Assembly: GCA_947497295.1 (NCBI GenBank)
Contig: CANMFU010000001.1
Coordinates: forward strand, 1,178,001-1,242,000
Source: an uncultured Roseovarius sp.
GTDB lineage: Bacteria > Pseudomonadota > Alphaproteobacteria > Rhodobacterales > Rhodobacteraceae
DNA length: 64,000 nt
Reading direction: 5' to 3'
Shown here: positions 43,073-53,136 of the stretch, one piece after another
Layout: every line of letters begins with the position of its first letter
Numbering within the stretch: the stretch's first letter is position 1
Notes under the pieces: generated by a model
The model's input: only the letters and a program-made list of their open reading frames with translations
Told to the model about the DNA's origin: nothing
Database searches by the model: none
Position numbers and translations under genes: made by a program

Positions 43073-43105
43073 TTTGCCGAAGGCAAAGAGGGGCAAAGCC
43101 CCTTC
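43073..43105 (+). terminator. Double-hairpin terminator/REP-like element after the amidohydrolase
   Basis: Two adjacent stems: TTTGCC-GAA-GGCAAA (43073-43087) and AGGGGC-AAA-GCCCCT (43089-43103), followed by TCTT. The preceding TTAAATATCCTGGGGTGAATTTGCCGAAGG-type context is a motif I associate with roseobacter intergenic repeats, but a copy search was not possible. Confidence 0.55.
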
Positions 43106-43226
43106 TTAGCCCTCGTCTCACCGAGTTCCGACACAAGATAACCCACCAATGCCGCATTCAGTATAGGCACAGCGCAGACTTCATGGCACAACCGCCGGAC
43201 CACGCTCGCCTAAAGGAGGCCCACCC

Positions 43227-44600
43227 ATGTTCCTGTCTGTCTTCGATATGTTCAAGGTCGGCATCGGCCCGTCCTCGTCCCACACGATGGGGCCGATGGT
43301 CGCCGCCGCGCGCTTCCTTGATAAAATGCGCGCCGCACCGTTCGAATGTGCCGGCGTCAAGGGCACACTGCATGGCAGCCTTGCCTTCACCGGGGTTGGC
43401 CACGCGACCGACCGCGCGACCATTCTGGGACTTGCCGGTTTCCTGCCCGAAACCTACGACCACGACAAGGCCGAAGCAGTGATGGAGCAGATTCGCGAAA
43501 CCCACAGCATTTCCCCCGAGGGGCTGGGCACGCTGCGCTTCAATCCCAAAGAGGATCTGCTGTTTGATTTTGGCCCCAATCTACCGGGCCACGCCAACGG
43601 CATGGTGCTGATGGCGACCGACAAACAGGGTGATACCATCCTGCAGGAGACCTATTTTTCAATCGGCGGCGGTTTTGTAATGACCGAAGCCGAACTTGCC
43701 GCAGGACGCAACACCGACGAGGGCGAGCCGGTGCCCTACCCGTTCAAATCCGCCGCCGAAATGCTGCAAATGTGCGAGGCCTCGGGCAAATCCATCGCCC
43801 AGATGAAAAAGGCCAACGAGATTTCGCGCAAGGGCGAAACGGACATGTCCGCCGGCGTCAAACGTATCTGGCAGGTGATGAACGATTGCATCGAGCGCGG
43901 TATGGCAACCGACGGCATCCTGCCCGGCGGCCTGAACGTCAAACGTCGCGCCAAGGGTATCCGCGATGCACTGATGGCCGAGCGCGGCACGAACCAGAAC
44001 GCGCCGCACAAGATCAACGATTGGATGAGCGTCTATGCCATGGCGGTGAACGAGGAAAATGCCGCCGGCGGGCAGGTCGTCACCGCGCCCACCAACGGCG
44101 CGGCCGGTGTCGTACCTGCTGTGATCCGCTATTATCTCGATCATTTTCCCGGCGCGTCTGAGGATAAGGTCGAGGATTTCCTGCTGACCGCCGCCGCCAT
44201 CGGCGGGCTGGTCAAATTCAACGCCTCGATCTCGGGCGCCGAGGCCGGGTGCCAGGCCGAGGTCGGCAGCGCCGCCGCGATGGGGGCCGCAGGCCTCTGC
44301 GCCGTCATGGGCGGCACGCCGATGCAGATCGAAAACGCCGCCGAAATCGCGCTGGAGCATCACCTCGGGATGACCTGCGATCCGGTCAAGGGCCTTGTGC
44401 AAGTGCCCTGCATCGAACGCAACGGCCTTGGCGCGATTAAGGCCATATCGGCAGCATCTCTGGCGATGCGTGGCGACGGCACGCACCTGGTACCGCTGGA
44501 CGCCTGCATCGAGACAATGCGCCAGACCGGCGAAGACATGATGGACAAGTATAAAGAGACTTCTCTGGGCGGGCTGGCCGTCAACGTGCCCAACTGCTGA
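43227..44600 (+). CDS. sdaA: L-serine ammonia-lyase, iron-sulfur dependent, single chain
   Basis: 457 residues, the usual size. The beta domain starts [21 protein letters not shown] and the alpha domain carries the [4Fe-4S] cysteines in [28 protein letters not shown]. It converts L-serine to pyruvate and ammonia in the cytoplasm and is oxygen-sensitive. The ribosome site AAGGAGG is 9 bases before ATG. A DMT exporter gene follows by 27 bases; co-expression is likely. Confidence 0.93.
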   Translation: MFLSVFDMFKVGIGPSSSHTMGPMVAAARFLDKMRAAPFECAGVKGTLHGSLAFTGVGHATDRATILGLAGFLPETYDHDKAEAVMEQIRETHSISPEGLGTLRFNPKEDLLFDFGPNLPGHANGMVLMATDKQGDTILQETYFSIGGGFVMTEAELAAGRNTDEGEPVPYPFKSAAEMLQMCEASGKSIAQMKKANEISRKGETDMSAGVKRIWQVMNDCIERGMATDGILPGGLNVKRRAKGIRDALMAERGTNQNAPHKINDWMSVYAMAVNEENAAGGQVVTAPTNGAAGVVPAVIRYYLDHFPGASEDKVEDFLLTAAAIGGLVKFNASISGAEAGCQAEVGSAAAMGAAGLCAVMGGTPMQIENAAEIALEHHLGMTCDPVKGLVQVPCIERNGLGAIKAISAASLAMRGDGTHLVPLDACIETMRQTGEDMMDKYKETSLGGLAVNVPNC

Positions 44601-44627
44601 GGTGGGCCTTATGACGGCGCGCGTCTG

Positions 44628-45539
44628 ATGGATCCGACTGCAAGGATCTCACTTGGTATCCTGTTCATGGTCGGCTTTGCGCTGATCGCCCCGGTCATGG
44701 ACAGCTTTGCCAAAATGATCGGGGATGGCATGGCAGTGGCGCAGGTGGCCGCCGTGCGGTTCTTTGCGCAGGCGGCACTGCTTATGCCGCTGGCCGCCAT
44801 GATGGGCTGGCTGCATCGGCCCAGGCGCCGTGAAACAGCGCTACACCTTGTGCGCGCCGCGCTGCTACTGGTGGCGACGGGCTGTTTTTTCTATGCGCTG
44901 CAATTCATGCCCGTGGCCGACGCTATCGCCATCTTCTTTGTCGAGCCGTTTATCCTGACCCTTCTGGGCGCTCTGCTACTGGGCGAACCGATCGGCCCGC
45001 GCCGCTATATCGCCTGCACGATCGGGTTCTGCGGAGCGCTGCTGATCATCCGGCCCTCGTTTCAGGATTTTGGCCTGATCGCGCTTCTTCCACTGGTCAC
45101 AGCCTTTCTCTTTGCTTTTTACATGATCCTGACGCGGCAGATGGCCACCCGAATGCACCCCATTACCCTACAGGCCTACACCGGCCTTGCCGCGCTGCCC
45201 ATTGCGCTACCGGTTCTGTGGGCTTTCGATGGCTCTGGCATCAGCACGATGGACCCGTCATGGCCGGACATGCGCATCTTGTGGCTACTGGTCGTGCTGG
45301 GGCTTTGCGCAACCGCCAGCCATATCTGCATCAGCTTTGCGCTTAAATTCGCACCCGCGTCAGTGCTGGCACCTGTGCAGTACCTTGAGATCGTGACAGC
45401 CACTGCGCTGGGATATTACATATTCGGAGATCTGCCGGACGCGATCAGTTTTGTGGGAATCGCCCTGATTGTTGCGTCGGGCCTCTTTGTCTTTCTGCGC
45501 GAACGTCATCTGGAACGTCGCCCCCTGCCGCAGCCCTGA
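44628..45539 (+). CDS. EamA/DMT-family transporter
   Basis: 303 residues, ten predicted membrane helices in two EamA repeats (about 8-140 and 150-290). Features include FFALQFMPVADAIAIFFVEPFILTLLGALLLGEPIG at the first repeat end. Likely exports a small metabolite such as an amino acid; linked to sdaA only by position. Convergent with the thiamine pyrophosphokinase gene (6-bp gap). Confidence 0.85.
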   Translation: MDPTARISLGILFMVGFALIAPVMDSFAKMIGDGMAVAQVAAVRFFAQAALLMPLAAMMGWLHRPRRRETALHLVRAALLLVATGCFFYALQFMPVADAIAIFFVEPFILTLLGALLLGEPIGPRRYIACTIGFCGALLIIRPSFQDFGLIALLPLVTAFLFAFYMILTRQMATRMHPITLQAYTGLAALPIALPVLWAFDGSGISTMDPSWPDMRILWLLVVLGLCATASHICISFALKFAPASVLAPVQYLEIVTATALGYYIFGDLPDAISFVGIALIVASGLFVFLRERHLERRPLPQP

Positions 45540-45545
45540 CGGCCG

Positions 45546-46214
45546 TCATTCCCAACGCGCGGCGCTCGTCATCAGCATATCAGCGACCGCGGCTGCGTAT
45601 TCTACAGGCAGGATCACCAACAGCTTGGGCGCTGTCACGCTCAGCCCAATTGGCCCTGTTGCAAAATTTGACGTGCCGATCTGGCCATCTGGCGTCAGCG
45701 TCAGCCCGTCAATCGCCCAGTTCAATCCGTCCGAGCGCCCCTCGACCGCGCCCATCGGGAACAAAGATACCCGCGTTCCCATAGGCACATCCAAGGCAAA
45801 GCTGGGCGGCGCGAGGAATACGACATCGTCCTGCCCGATCAGCATGCAGCGTCTCGTCGGCCAGCGCACCATTGCGTTGCAAACGGCCAGTTCATGATCC
45901 AGTCGCGCGCCGCTGAACCCCACACCAAGGATTAAAGGAGCGTTAATTCGCGTTAGGCATTTTTCAAAGTCAGTGCTGTCCTGCTCGGCAATATGGTGCA
46001 GGATACCTTCAGGATAAGCGGCGCAAACCTCGGGCGGGATCGAATCAAAATCGCCAATTACCGCATCCAGCGACAGACCGCGCGCATGCGCCGTGACCGC
46101 TCCGCCATCAGCGGCAACAATTTTGCCCGCCCGCGCGAGCGCCACTTTCAGTGCCGTCTCGTCGGCAGGCGCGCCGCCGATCAGGGCAACTGGCTCCAAA
46201 CTGTGAACTATCAA
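45546..46214 (-). CDS. Thiamine pyrophosphokinase
   Basis: 222 residues. Catalytic aspartates lie in ADGGA (about 34-38), GDFDSIP (about 52-58) and QDSTDFEKCL (about 76-85), and the late GLNWAIDG-x-L segment is typical of the second, thiamine-binding domain. Converts thiamine to thiamine diphosphate with ATP. No thiamine riboswitch was seen in the short upstream region. Confidence 0.9.
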   Translation of the reverse strand: MIVHSLEPVALIGGAPADETALKVALARAGKIVAADGGAVTAHARGLSLDAVIGDFDSIPPEVCAAYPEGILHHIAEQDSTDFEKCLTRINAPLILGVGFSGARLDHELAVCNAMVRWPTRRCMLIGQDDVVFLAPPSFALDVPMGTRVSLFPMGAVEGRSDGLNWAIDGLTLTPDGQIGTSNFATGPIGLSVTAPKLLVILPVEYAAAVADMLMTSAARWE

Positions 46215-46362
46215 TCTAAAATCCTCTGGATTAACTCGTCAAAAGGAAACAAATCACAATCTTGCCATGAAATGATACGCTGACCACCGCAGATTCGGGC
46301 CTCTTTCGTCGTGCATGTCATGGTAAAAATTGGCTTCGCAGGCAAGGAAAGGCGAACACATC

Positions 46363-48702
46363 ATGGTTAGCACAAGCAAGATCCTGACGGTTTCTTACGG
46401 CACATTCTCGTGCACGCTGGAAGGTTTCGACGACTCGTTCGACACTATGAAGGCCATCGCAGAATATTTCCGCGATCTTTCAGCCGGTGATCGCTATTTC
46501 GGGGCCGAGCCCGCAACCCCGGACGCGGAAATGTTGGCCCGCATCGCTGAGCGCGAGATTTCGCGCCATGTCGAGGCCCGCGATGCCGATGGCAAGATCC
46601 ACCTGCGTGCCGGTCCCTCCCGCTTGTCGGCGGTGGCGGATTTATCACAAGATACCCGGTCCCAGCCCCCTGCGTCCAGCGACACCACCGCGCCTGATGT
46701 AGATCCCGCCGAGATGTCACAGACCAGAGAACCGGTAGATTTCTCCACTGTACCGCCCGCCGACAAAGCGACTGAGGAACACACGCAGGAATATAGAGAA
46801 CGCCCGGAACCACGTGGCGTACAGATCAGCAGCGAAAGCATCGCAGACAAGCTGCGCCGCATCCGTGCTGTTGCCGGCCCTTCCGGATCCGCATTCTCCA
46901 AATGCGGCTATGACGAAGAGGATCAGTTCGAGGATTTTGCGTCCGAACCTGCCGAACCTGTGATCACCGAAGAATCTACTGACAAGGGGTTTGCAGCCGA
47001 TAGCGAGATCGCATCCGACGCCGAAGGTATAAAGGCCCCGGCAGACGATACCCGTTCGGTCATAGGCTCCGTGACCGGTCCGGACAGTGACGCCCAGCCC
47101 GAGCCACAAACGAACGAGATCGCCGGACCCGACGTGAGTGTATTGGCTTCGACAGCTATGGATGCTCCCGAAACACTTCAATCCGGTAGCGACGCCATTC
47201 CTGCGCCAAATCCAGAGACCACCGACGCCAGCACGGTGTCGGACGACGACATCCTGACGCGCCTCAGCGCCGACGACAGGTCCGACGACGCGTCCGCCTT
47301 GTCAACAGAGCCCGCCGATAATGTGATCTTGGCAGACTGCGATAGCCTGGACAAGGAAGATACAGACGCATATCATGACTTGGAGAACCTGCCGGGCGAC
47401 ACCTCGGACGAAGAAGACGATTATCTGGCGGCGACAGAAGATTCTCCGTCTGGCAGCACCGAAGACACTCTGGCACAGCTTCTGGCCGATACATTGCAAA
47501 GCGGCCAGATCACGCAGGAGGAATCTGACGCCATCGATCAGTCAGAGCAAACACACTCAACGCTGTCAGAGCTGGCCGACGCCAGCACAGATAGCGATGA
47601 AAAACAGACATCTGCCGCAGATCCTCGCCCCCTCGCCGCACGCGTCTTCAAGATAAAGCGCGCCGATCTGGAGGCGGCGCTGACTCGTGGCGAGATCGAA
47701 GAAGAGATGTCGGCGACCGACACAGGTCGCGCCCTCGACCCGGAGGCCGAGGCAGAGCTTCAACGCGAATTGGCCGACGTCGAGGCAGAGCTTGACCAGA
47801 CCTCTGCGCCTGACCCGCTTACTTTCCAAGGCTCAGATGCGTCGGCGTTGCGGGCATCTGATACGGATAATCTGGCCGCACAGGACCACGATGATAGCGA
47901 AGAGGATGACGGTGAAACGTCGGATGAAATCCAGGCAACCACCTCCGAGGCGGAGCACGAAGCAGCTGACACTCGCGACGATCGGCACCGCACTCAGTCT
48001 GCGCTCGATGCGCAAGCCAGCCGGATCTTTGACCAAGCAGACACCCAGCTGGACGAGCCGGAGTCGAATGAACGACGCAGCGCAATCCAGCATTTGCGCG
48101 CCGCAGTCGCCGCCACCAAGGCTGAACGCCGCGCCGGTGGCGCCATGTCGCCCGGAGTCGACGATCAGCCCTATCGCAAGGATCTGCAAAATGCGGTGCG
48201 ACCACGCCGACCTCAGGCCGCGCCGGCGGCGACACCGCGCCCCAGCGCAATGGCACCTGGCCGACCGGCCCCCCTCAAGCTGGTCGCAGAGCAGCGCATT
48301 GACACGCCCGTCGCCCCGGTACGCCCCCGCCGTATCACCCGCGCGGATCTGGTCACTGCCCCTGTCAGACAAACCCCCGCCAGCCCTGCCGTAATCTCTG
48401 CTAAGACGGCGCACCACGCAGACGTTGCCAGCGGCTTTGCCGGCTACGCCGAGCGGATGGGCGCGAACAGCCTGACCGATCTGCTGGAGGCAGCCGCCGC
48501 CTATATGGCCGATGTCGAGGGAACGCCGCAATTCTCGCGGCCCATGCTGATGCAGAAACTGCGCGAAGCGCATGATGAAGGGTTCTCGCGTGAGGAAGGT
48601 CTTCGGTCCTTCGGGCAACTTCTGCGGCAGGGAAAACTGCAAAAACTGAAAGGTGGGCGCTTTGCGGTGACGGAAGACACTGATTTCCGCCAATCGGCCT
48701 GA
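46363..48702 (+). CDS. Long acidic, mostly disordered protein of unknown function
   Basis: 779 residues from ATG 46363 with AAGGAAAGG upstream. A folded N-terminal segment of ~90 residues (MVSTSKILTVSYGTFSCTLEGF, then TMKAIAEYFRDLSAGDRYFG) leads into ~500 residues rich in Asp, Glu, Ser, Thr and Ala with few hydrophobics. A Pro/Arg-rich stretch comes next. The C-terminal ~100 residues look folded again (GANSLTDLLEAAAAYMADV, SREEGLRSFGQLLRQGKLQKL). Similar proteins occur in Rhodobacterales under vague labels; I know no function. The two conserved ends with a variable acidic middle suggest a tether or scaffold. Confidence 0.85.
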   Translation: MVSTSKILTVSYGTFSCTLEGFDDSFDTMKAIAEYFRDLSAGDRYFGAEPATPDAEMLARIAEREISRHVEARDADGKIHLRAGPSRLSAVADLSQDTRSQPPASSDTTAPDVDPAEMSQTREPVDFSTVPPADKATEEHTQEYRERPEPRGVQISSESIADKLRRIRAVAGPSGSAFSKCGYDEEDQFEDFASEPAEPVITEESTDKGFAADSEIASDAEGIKAPADDTRSVIGSVTGPDSDAQPEPQTNEIAGPDVSVLASTAMDAPETLQSGSDAIPAPNPETTDASTVSDDDILTRLSADDRSDDASALSTEPADNVILADCDSLDKEDTDAYHDLENLPGDTSDEEDDYLAATEDSPSGSTEDTLAQLLADTLQSGQITQEESDAIDQSEQTHSTLSELADASTDSDEKQTSAADPRPLAARVFKIKRADLEAALTRGEIEEEMSATDTGRALDPEAEAELQRELADVEAELDQTSAPDPLTFQGSDASALRASDTDNLAAQDHDDSEEDDGETSDEIQATTSEAEHEAADTRDDRHRTQSALDAQASRIFDQADTQLDEPESNERRSAIQHLRAAVAATKAERRAGGAMSPGVDDQPYRKDLQNAVRPRRPQAAPAATPRPSAMAPGRPAPLKLVAEQRIDTPVAPVRPRRITRADLVTAPVRQTPASPAVISAKTAHHADVASGFAGYAERMGANSLTDLLEAAAAYMADVEGTPQFSRPMLMQKLREAHDEGFSREEGLRSFGQLLRQGKLQKLKGGRFAVTEDTDFRQSA

Positions 48703-48732
48703 AACAACGGAGACTGAAACTCGAACAAAATT

Positions 48733-48762
48733 AACGCTGCCGAAGGTAACTTCGGCAGCGTT
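48733..48762. terminator. Bidirectional hairpin between convergent genes
   Basis: Perfect 13-base arms AACGCTGCCGAAG / CTTCGGCAGCGTT with loop GTAA. On the minus strand it is followed by AATTTTG, so it can terminate the fasciclin gene; it also follows the 779-residue gene on plus. Confidence 0.8.
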
Positions 48763-48817
48763 ACAACATCACGAAACGGGCCTAGTTACGCCACGTGTGC
48801 GAATGACCCGCCATCGC

Positions 48818-49294
48818 TCACATTGAGGGCATCAGCACGCTGTCGATGACATGAATCACACCGTTCGACGCTTCGATATCGGCCGATGTTACGTTGGCGT
48901 CGTTCACCATGACACCGCCCTCGGTTTTAATTGTGACCTCTTCGCCCTGCACCGTCGCGGCTGTCATGCCATCGCTCAGATCGGTCGACATAACCTTGCC
49001 GGACACGACATGGTACGTCAGGATCGCAGTCAGCTTGTCCTTGTTTTCGGGCTTGAGCAAGTCTTCGACGGTGCCCTCAGGCAAAGCGGCAAAAGCATCG
49101 TCGGTGGGCGCGAACACTGTGAACGGGCCTTCGCCTTTCAGTGTATCAACAAGGCCCGCGGCCTGAACGGCGGCAACAAGCGTGCCGAACGAGCCGGCGT
49201 CAACCGCGGTATCAACGATGTCTTTGTCCGCCGCCATGGCGGGAAACGCGAGCGCCGTGGATGCGGCAAGGGCCAGAAAAGTTCTGCGGATCAT
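48818..49294 (-). CDS. Secreted fasciclin (FAS1)-domain protein
   Basis: 158 residues with a signal peptide ([21 protein letters not shown], cleaved near AMA-ADK). One FAS1 domain: [23 protein letters not shown], then [14 protein letters not shown] and the end [16 protein letters not shown]1 proteins act in adhesion or surface interactions; periplasmic or extracellular here. Stand-alone, no partner gene. Confidence 0.93.
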   Translation of the reverse strand: MIRRTFLALAASTALAFPAMAADKDIVDTAVDAGSFGTLVAAVQAAGLVDTLKGEGPFTVFAPTDDAFAALPEGTVEDLLKPENKDKLTAILTYHVVSGKVMSTDLSDGMTAATVQGEEVTIKTEGGVMVNDANVTSADIEASNGVIHVIDSVLMPSM

Positions 49295-49503
49295 TGAAAA
49301 TCTCCTCTCAGGTGGTCGCCGTTATCAGCGATAGAAGGTCTACGGCGGACCTCCGAGATAGGATCATTCACATGACCGTGATAAGTACGTGTACTTTAAT
49401 GCACTGACCTGACTTCGCCTTAACGACATGATTATGCCTAATTAAAAGCATTTTAATAAATCAGCCTCAATGCTGGTACTCAGCAATAAATTTCGGAGAC
49501 TGT

Positions 49504-49683
49504 ATGTCTGACACTGAGATCCCGCCGCCATTCAGGCCACTGCGCCACGCCCGCCTTTTCGAATTGGTTCGCCAGCAATCACATGCACTGGACGTTGAAA
49601 AGACGGCACCCGAGCCGGTGCAGGATGACACTGTCATGACGGCCTTTATTCAGCACGCAGCCGCGTCTTGGAAAATATCATGA
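49504..49683 (+). CDS. Small protein of 59 residues, unknown function
   Basis: ATG 49504 with GGAG nine bases upstream, stop TGA at 49681. The translation has PPPFRPLRHARLFELVRQQ then DDTVMTAFIQHAAASWK, with codon use like neighbouring genes. Found between the fasciclin gene and rlmE in the 200-base gap; family not recognised. Confidence 0.5.
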   Translation: MSDTEIPPPFRPLRHARLFELVRQQSHALDVEKTAPEPVQDDTVMTAFIQHAAASWKIS

Positions 49684-49764
49684 TGACGGTTCAAGCCCGA
49701 AGCGCTTGCTTGAAATGACACTCATGCAAGGCATGTTTGTCGCGCGGGCGTTTTGCGAGCAACT

Positions 49765-50481
49765 TCAGCCACGGAACCCCGAAGCCACGACGAATTTTTC
49801 CGAGCTGTCAGCGCGGCTGCTGGGAGGCTTGACGTTGGCGACCTTGGTAAATCGCTGTTTCAACAACTTTTGCAACTCGCCCTCAGCGCCGCCGGCCAAC
49901 ACCTTGGACACGAACGTGCCGCCCTCTTCGAGCACGTCAAAGGCAAGATAGGCGGCTGCTTCGCAAAGCGAAATGATGCGCAGATGGTCGGTCTGTTTAT
50001 GCCCCGAACTTGATGCGGCCATGTCCGACATCACCACATCCGCATTCCCGCCCAGCCATGCCTTGACCTGGTCATCGGCGCCATCATCCATGAAATCGAG
50101 TTGGTGGATCGTAGCGCCGGGAATTGGCTCGACCTCTTGCAGGTCAATGCCCAGAATCGTCCCCACGGCCTTGCCTTTCTTTTCCCCCAGCGCGTTGATG
50201 CGTGGCACCGCAACCTGAATCCAGCCGCCGGGGGCGCAGCCCAGATCCAGCACGCGCGCACCAGGCACCAGAAAGCGGAATTTATCGTCCACTTCCATGA
50301 TCTTGAACGCCGCCCGTCCGCGATACCCCTCGTTCTGGGCACGCTTGACATAGGGATCGTTCAACTGCCGTTGCAACCAACGCGTCGACGACGCCGTGCG
50401 CCCGCGCGCTGATTTTACCCTCACTGTCAGGTCGCGCTGACCGCGCCCCGATGTGTTCTTGCCGTCCGGTCCCTTGTTCAT
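49765..50481 (-). CDS. rlmE: 23S rRNA (uridine-2'-O) methyltransferase RlmE (FtsJ)
   Basis: 238 residues. The SAM motif [11 protein letters not shown] (about 79-89) and the K-D-K-E type catalytic set fit RlmE/Fts[11 protein letters not shown] near 57, VMSDMAA near 140 and VSKVLAGG near 192. Methylates U2552 in the A-loop during large-subunit maturation. Arg/Lys-rich N-terminus. The start overlaps the ppx stop by four bases, a pairing common in Rhodobacterales. Confidence 0.93.
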   Translation of the reverse strand: MNKGPDGKNTSGRGQRDLTVRVKSARGRTASSTRWLQRQLNDPYVKRAQNEGYRGRAAFKIMEVDDKFRFLVPGARVLDLGCAPGGWIQVAVPRINALGEKKGKAVGTILGIDLQEVEPIPGATIHQLDFMDDGADDQVKAWLGGNADVVMSDMAASSSGHKQTDHLRIISLCEAAAYLAFDVLEEGGTFVSKVLAGGAEGELQKLLKQRFTKVANVKPPSSRADSSEKFVVASGFRG

Positions 50482-51596
50482 GCGCTCTCCTCGCTCACCA
50501 ACACGCCGTCAGCGGCCATTTGGGCGTATAGCATGCCCTCGCGCAGACCGCGATCCGCAACCGACAATCTATCCGTCGGCCAGCAGCGCAAGAGCGCCTG
50601 AAGAATCGCGACCCCGGACATGATCAGCGCATGCCGATCCAGCCCGATCCGCGGGTCCAGCCGCCGCCCGTCGGGCCCCAGCGCCAGATAGCTACGGATC
50701 ACCGTGTCGATCTGGTCGGACGTCATGCGCAGCCCGTCCACACGGTTGCGGTCATAGCGTTTCAGCCCCAGATGGCTGGCCGCAACGGTTGTGACCGTGC
50801 CACTGGTGCCGACGATCTGAAACCCATCACGTGATTGTTCGCGCTTGTAGGGGGCAAACTCCATCAGGTTTTCTTCAAAAAACCAGCTCATCAAAGCAAA
50901 ACGCGCGCCATCATCCTCCACGTCTCGGAATTGATCGCGCAGGGTGGCCACGCCCAGCGGCACGCTGATCCAGTCGACGACCCGCGCACGCGGCCCGCCG
51001 CCGCTATCGCCCGCATCAAACCCGCCATGCAGGCGCATGATGGCACGGCGACGTTGGGACCGCTCGACATCGGTGAGGTCGATCCACACCAGCTCGGTCG
51101 AGCCGCCGCCGATATCGACGACCAGCAACTGATCCGTTTCAGGGCTGACCAACGGTGCACAACTGACCACGGCCAGTTGCGCCTCCTCCAGCGGTGTGAT
51201 CACATCCAGCGTCAGCCCGGTTTCGCGCCGCACTCGCGCCATGAACGCGGCGCCATTTGTTGCGCGGCGGCACGCTTCGGTCGCGACCAAACGCATGGTG
51301 CCGACGTCATGGCGGTTCAGTTTTTGCTGGCAAACGCGCAGAGCTTGTATCGTGCGCCCGATTGAGGCGCGCGACAGCAGGCCGCTCCTCTCGAGACCGG
51401 CGCCAAGCTGCACCGATTTACTGAAGCTATCTATCACGCGAAACTGACTGCCACGCGGTTCGGCAATCAGCATTCGGCAACTATTCGTACCCAGATCGAG
51501 CGCCGCATAAAGCGGTGCACGGCGGGGCGGTTTCGGCGCGGGGCTCTCAACCGGTTTCGGGATTGCGCCCGCACCTTCGGGACGCTTGGGCGTCAT
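50478..51596 (-). CDS. Ppx/GppA-family phosphatase
   Basis: 372 residues. ASKHA-fold motifs: [18 protein letters not shown] (about 30-47) and [17 protein letters not shown] (about 153-169). Short exopolyphosphatase/guanosine pentaphosphatase type. It precedes rlmE in an overlapping two-gene operon. An N-terminal Pro/Lys-rich extension of ~28 residues is extra. Confidence 0.9.
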   Translation of the reverse strand: MTPKRPEGAGAIPKPVESPAPKPPRRAPLYAALDLGTNSCRMLIAEPRGSQFRVIDSFSKSVQLGAGLERSGLLSRASIGRTIQALRVCQQKLNRHDVGTMRLVATEACRRATNGAAFMARVRRETGLTLDVITPLEEAQLAVVSCAPLVSPETDQLLVVDIGGGSTELVWIDLTDVERSQRRRAIMRLHGGFDAGDSGGGPRARVVDWISVPLGVATLRDQFRDVEDDGARFALMSWFFEENLMEFAPYKREQSRDGFQIVGTSGTVTTVAASHLGLKRYDRNRVDGLRMTSDQIDTVIRSYLALGPDGRRLDPRIGLDRHALIMSGVAILQALLRCWPTDRLSVADRGLREGMLYAQMAADGVLVSEESA

Positions 51597-51838
51597 TTGG
51601 AACGCCCTCCATTTCGAGTTGCCCCCAACGTATGGGTTTCACGCTGTTCGCGCAAGGCTGCACAGTGCGCGGCTGTGCCTCATGGCGATGATGAAAATTA
51701 TGAGGGATGCGCCCGCTGGTCAGACCTGACCGGCTGGCTTAGACAAACGGGCGTCGCTCTGTGCGTGCGTTGCGTCGAAAACAGGCGTCGCGCGGGGCGG
51801 GGCGTGCATTAGACAGGGCAAAATCAAGGGGAATCATC

Positions 51839-52159
51839 ATGGTTGATGTAACGATCGTTTACTGGCGCGACATTCCGGCTCAGGTCATGGTTGGCAAGGG
51901 GCGAAGCGGGTCAAAGAAACAACTGCCCGAGAAATTCGAGCAGGCCATCGACCGCGCGGCAATGAAGATCGGCGCCGCGGGCAGTGATGCCTATCTGGCC
52001 GAATGGCGCAAGGCTCCGCCTTATTCGGTGGATGGCGAGGCCGCAGACGTTGTTGCCGCCGAAGCCGCCCGACTTGATGCTGAGTATGACCGCGACCGTT
52101 TGAAAACGCTGATCGCAAATGACGGATGGAATACCAAAGATACGACCGCCACTGCATGA
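51839..52159 (+). CDS. Small 'virulence factor' family (PF13769-type) protein of the one-carbon module
   Basis: 106 residues from ATG 51839 (MVDVTIVYWRDIPAQVMVG), with AAGGGGAA upstream. VYWRDIPAQV and KFEQAIDRAAMKIG are typical. The family name is historical; in roseobacter genomes it sits beside folate/corrinoid methyl-transfer genes, as here with metF-like (26 bp downstream) and methyltransferase genes. Function unknown; role in this module inferred. Confidence 0.75.
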   Translation: MVDVTIVYWRDIPAQVMVGKGRSGSKKQLPEKFEQAIDRAAMKIGAAGSDAYLAEWRKAPPYSVDGEAADVVAAEAARLDAEYDRDRLKTLIANDGWNTKDTTATA

Positions 52160-52185
52160 CAACAACCGGGATTAAGGACGCTCTG

Positions 52186-53115
52186 ATGGCCCTTTTCAAT
52201 TTCAAGAAACGCCCACCCGTGGCGCCCGATGTCCCGACTGCCGCAGTCGAGGCCCTGCTCAAGAACTACTCGATCGAGGTGATGCCGCGCACCGCCGAGA
52301 ACGTCGACGATTTTCGCGATCTGCTGCCAGCCGGAACGCGCGTCTACATCGCCCACATCGAAGGCACCCCAATCGAGGATATGGTCGCCACCGCGCGCCG
52401 TCTGACCGAGCAAGGCTACCGCGCCATGCCGCATTTTCCGGCACGCATCATCATGAACCGCGCAACACTGGCCGACTGGATCGCACGCTATCAGGGCGAA
52501 GCTGGCGTGGATCAGGCACTGGTTCTGGCAGGCGGCGTGGCGCAGCCTCACGGCGATTTCCAAAGCTCCATGGATCTTTTGGAAACAGGCGAATTCGGCA
52601 AGGCAGGGTTCAAGCGCCTGCATGTTGCCGGCCACCCTGAGGGCAACCGTGACATCGACCCTTCGGGCGACATGGACAACGTGACCGCCGCATTGCGCTG
52701 GAAACAGGCTTTTTCCGAAACATCTGACGCTGAAATGGCGCTGGCCACGCAATTTGCGTTTGATGCGGCGCCGATCATCGCATGGGCCGACACCCTCAAA
52801 GCGGCAGGGATCGACCTGCCCATCCATATCGGCATCGCCGGCCCGGCCAAATTGCAGACCCTGATCAAATTCGCCATTGCCTGCGGTGTCGGCCCGTCGC
52901 TGAAAGTGCTTCAGAAGCGCGCGATGGACGTGACCAAGCTGCTGCTGCCCTATGAGCCGACGGACGTGATCGCCGATCTGGCCCTGCACAAGGCGGCGAA
53001 CCCGGATTTCAACATCACCAACGTGCATTTCTTTCCGCTCGGCGGTATCAAGACCAATGCAACATGGGCGATCAATAACGCAGGTGCCTCCGGCGTGCCC
53101 GCATCCGCCCAATAA
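52186..53115 (+). CDS. Methylenetetrahydrofolate reductase-like protein
   Basis: 309 residues from ATG 52186, with AAGGA upstream; an in-frame ATG at 52156 has a poorer site. TIM-barrel features: SIEVMPRTAENVDDF, VYIAHIEGTP, MPHFPARII, KRLHVAGHPEGN and FAFDAAPIIAWADTLKAAGI. Shows the MetF-like (FAD) pattern but in a distinct branch common next to corrinoid methyltransferases. Makes or consumes 5-methyl-THF for the partner methyltransferase. Confidence 0.82.
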   Translation: MALFNFKKRPPVAPDVPTAAVEALLKNYSIEVMPRTAENVDDFRDLLPAGTRVYIAHIEGTPIEDMVATARRLTEQGYRAMPHFPARIIMNRATLADWIARYQGEAGVDQALVLAGGVAQPHGDFQSSMDLLETGEFGKAGFKRLHVAGHPEGNRDIDPSGDMDNVTAALRWKQAFSETSDAEMALATQFAFDAAPIIAWADTLKAAGIDLPIHIGIAGPAKLQTLIKFAIACGVGPSLKVLQKRAMDVTKLLLPYEPTDVIADLALHKAANPDFNITNVHFFPLGGIKTNATWAINNAGASGVPASAQ

Positions 53116-53136
53116 ACTTATATCCAAGGAACAAAC

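Noticed and set aside
51597..51838. SAM- or SAH-type riboswitch before the folate module
   Set aside because: Short stems such as GGTCAG/TGACC occur but no conserved aptamer core could be recognised.
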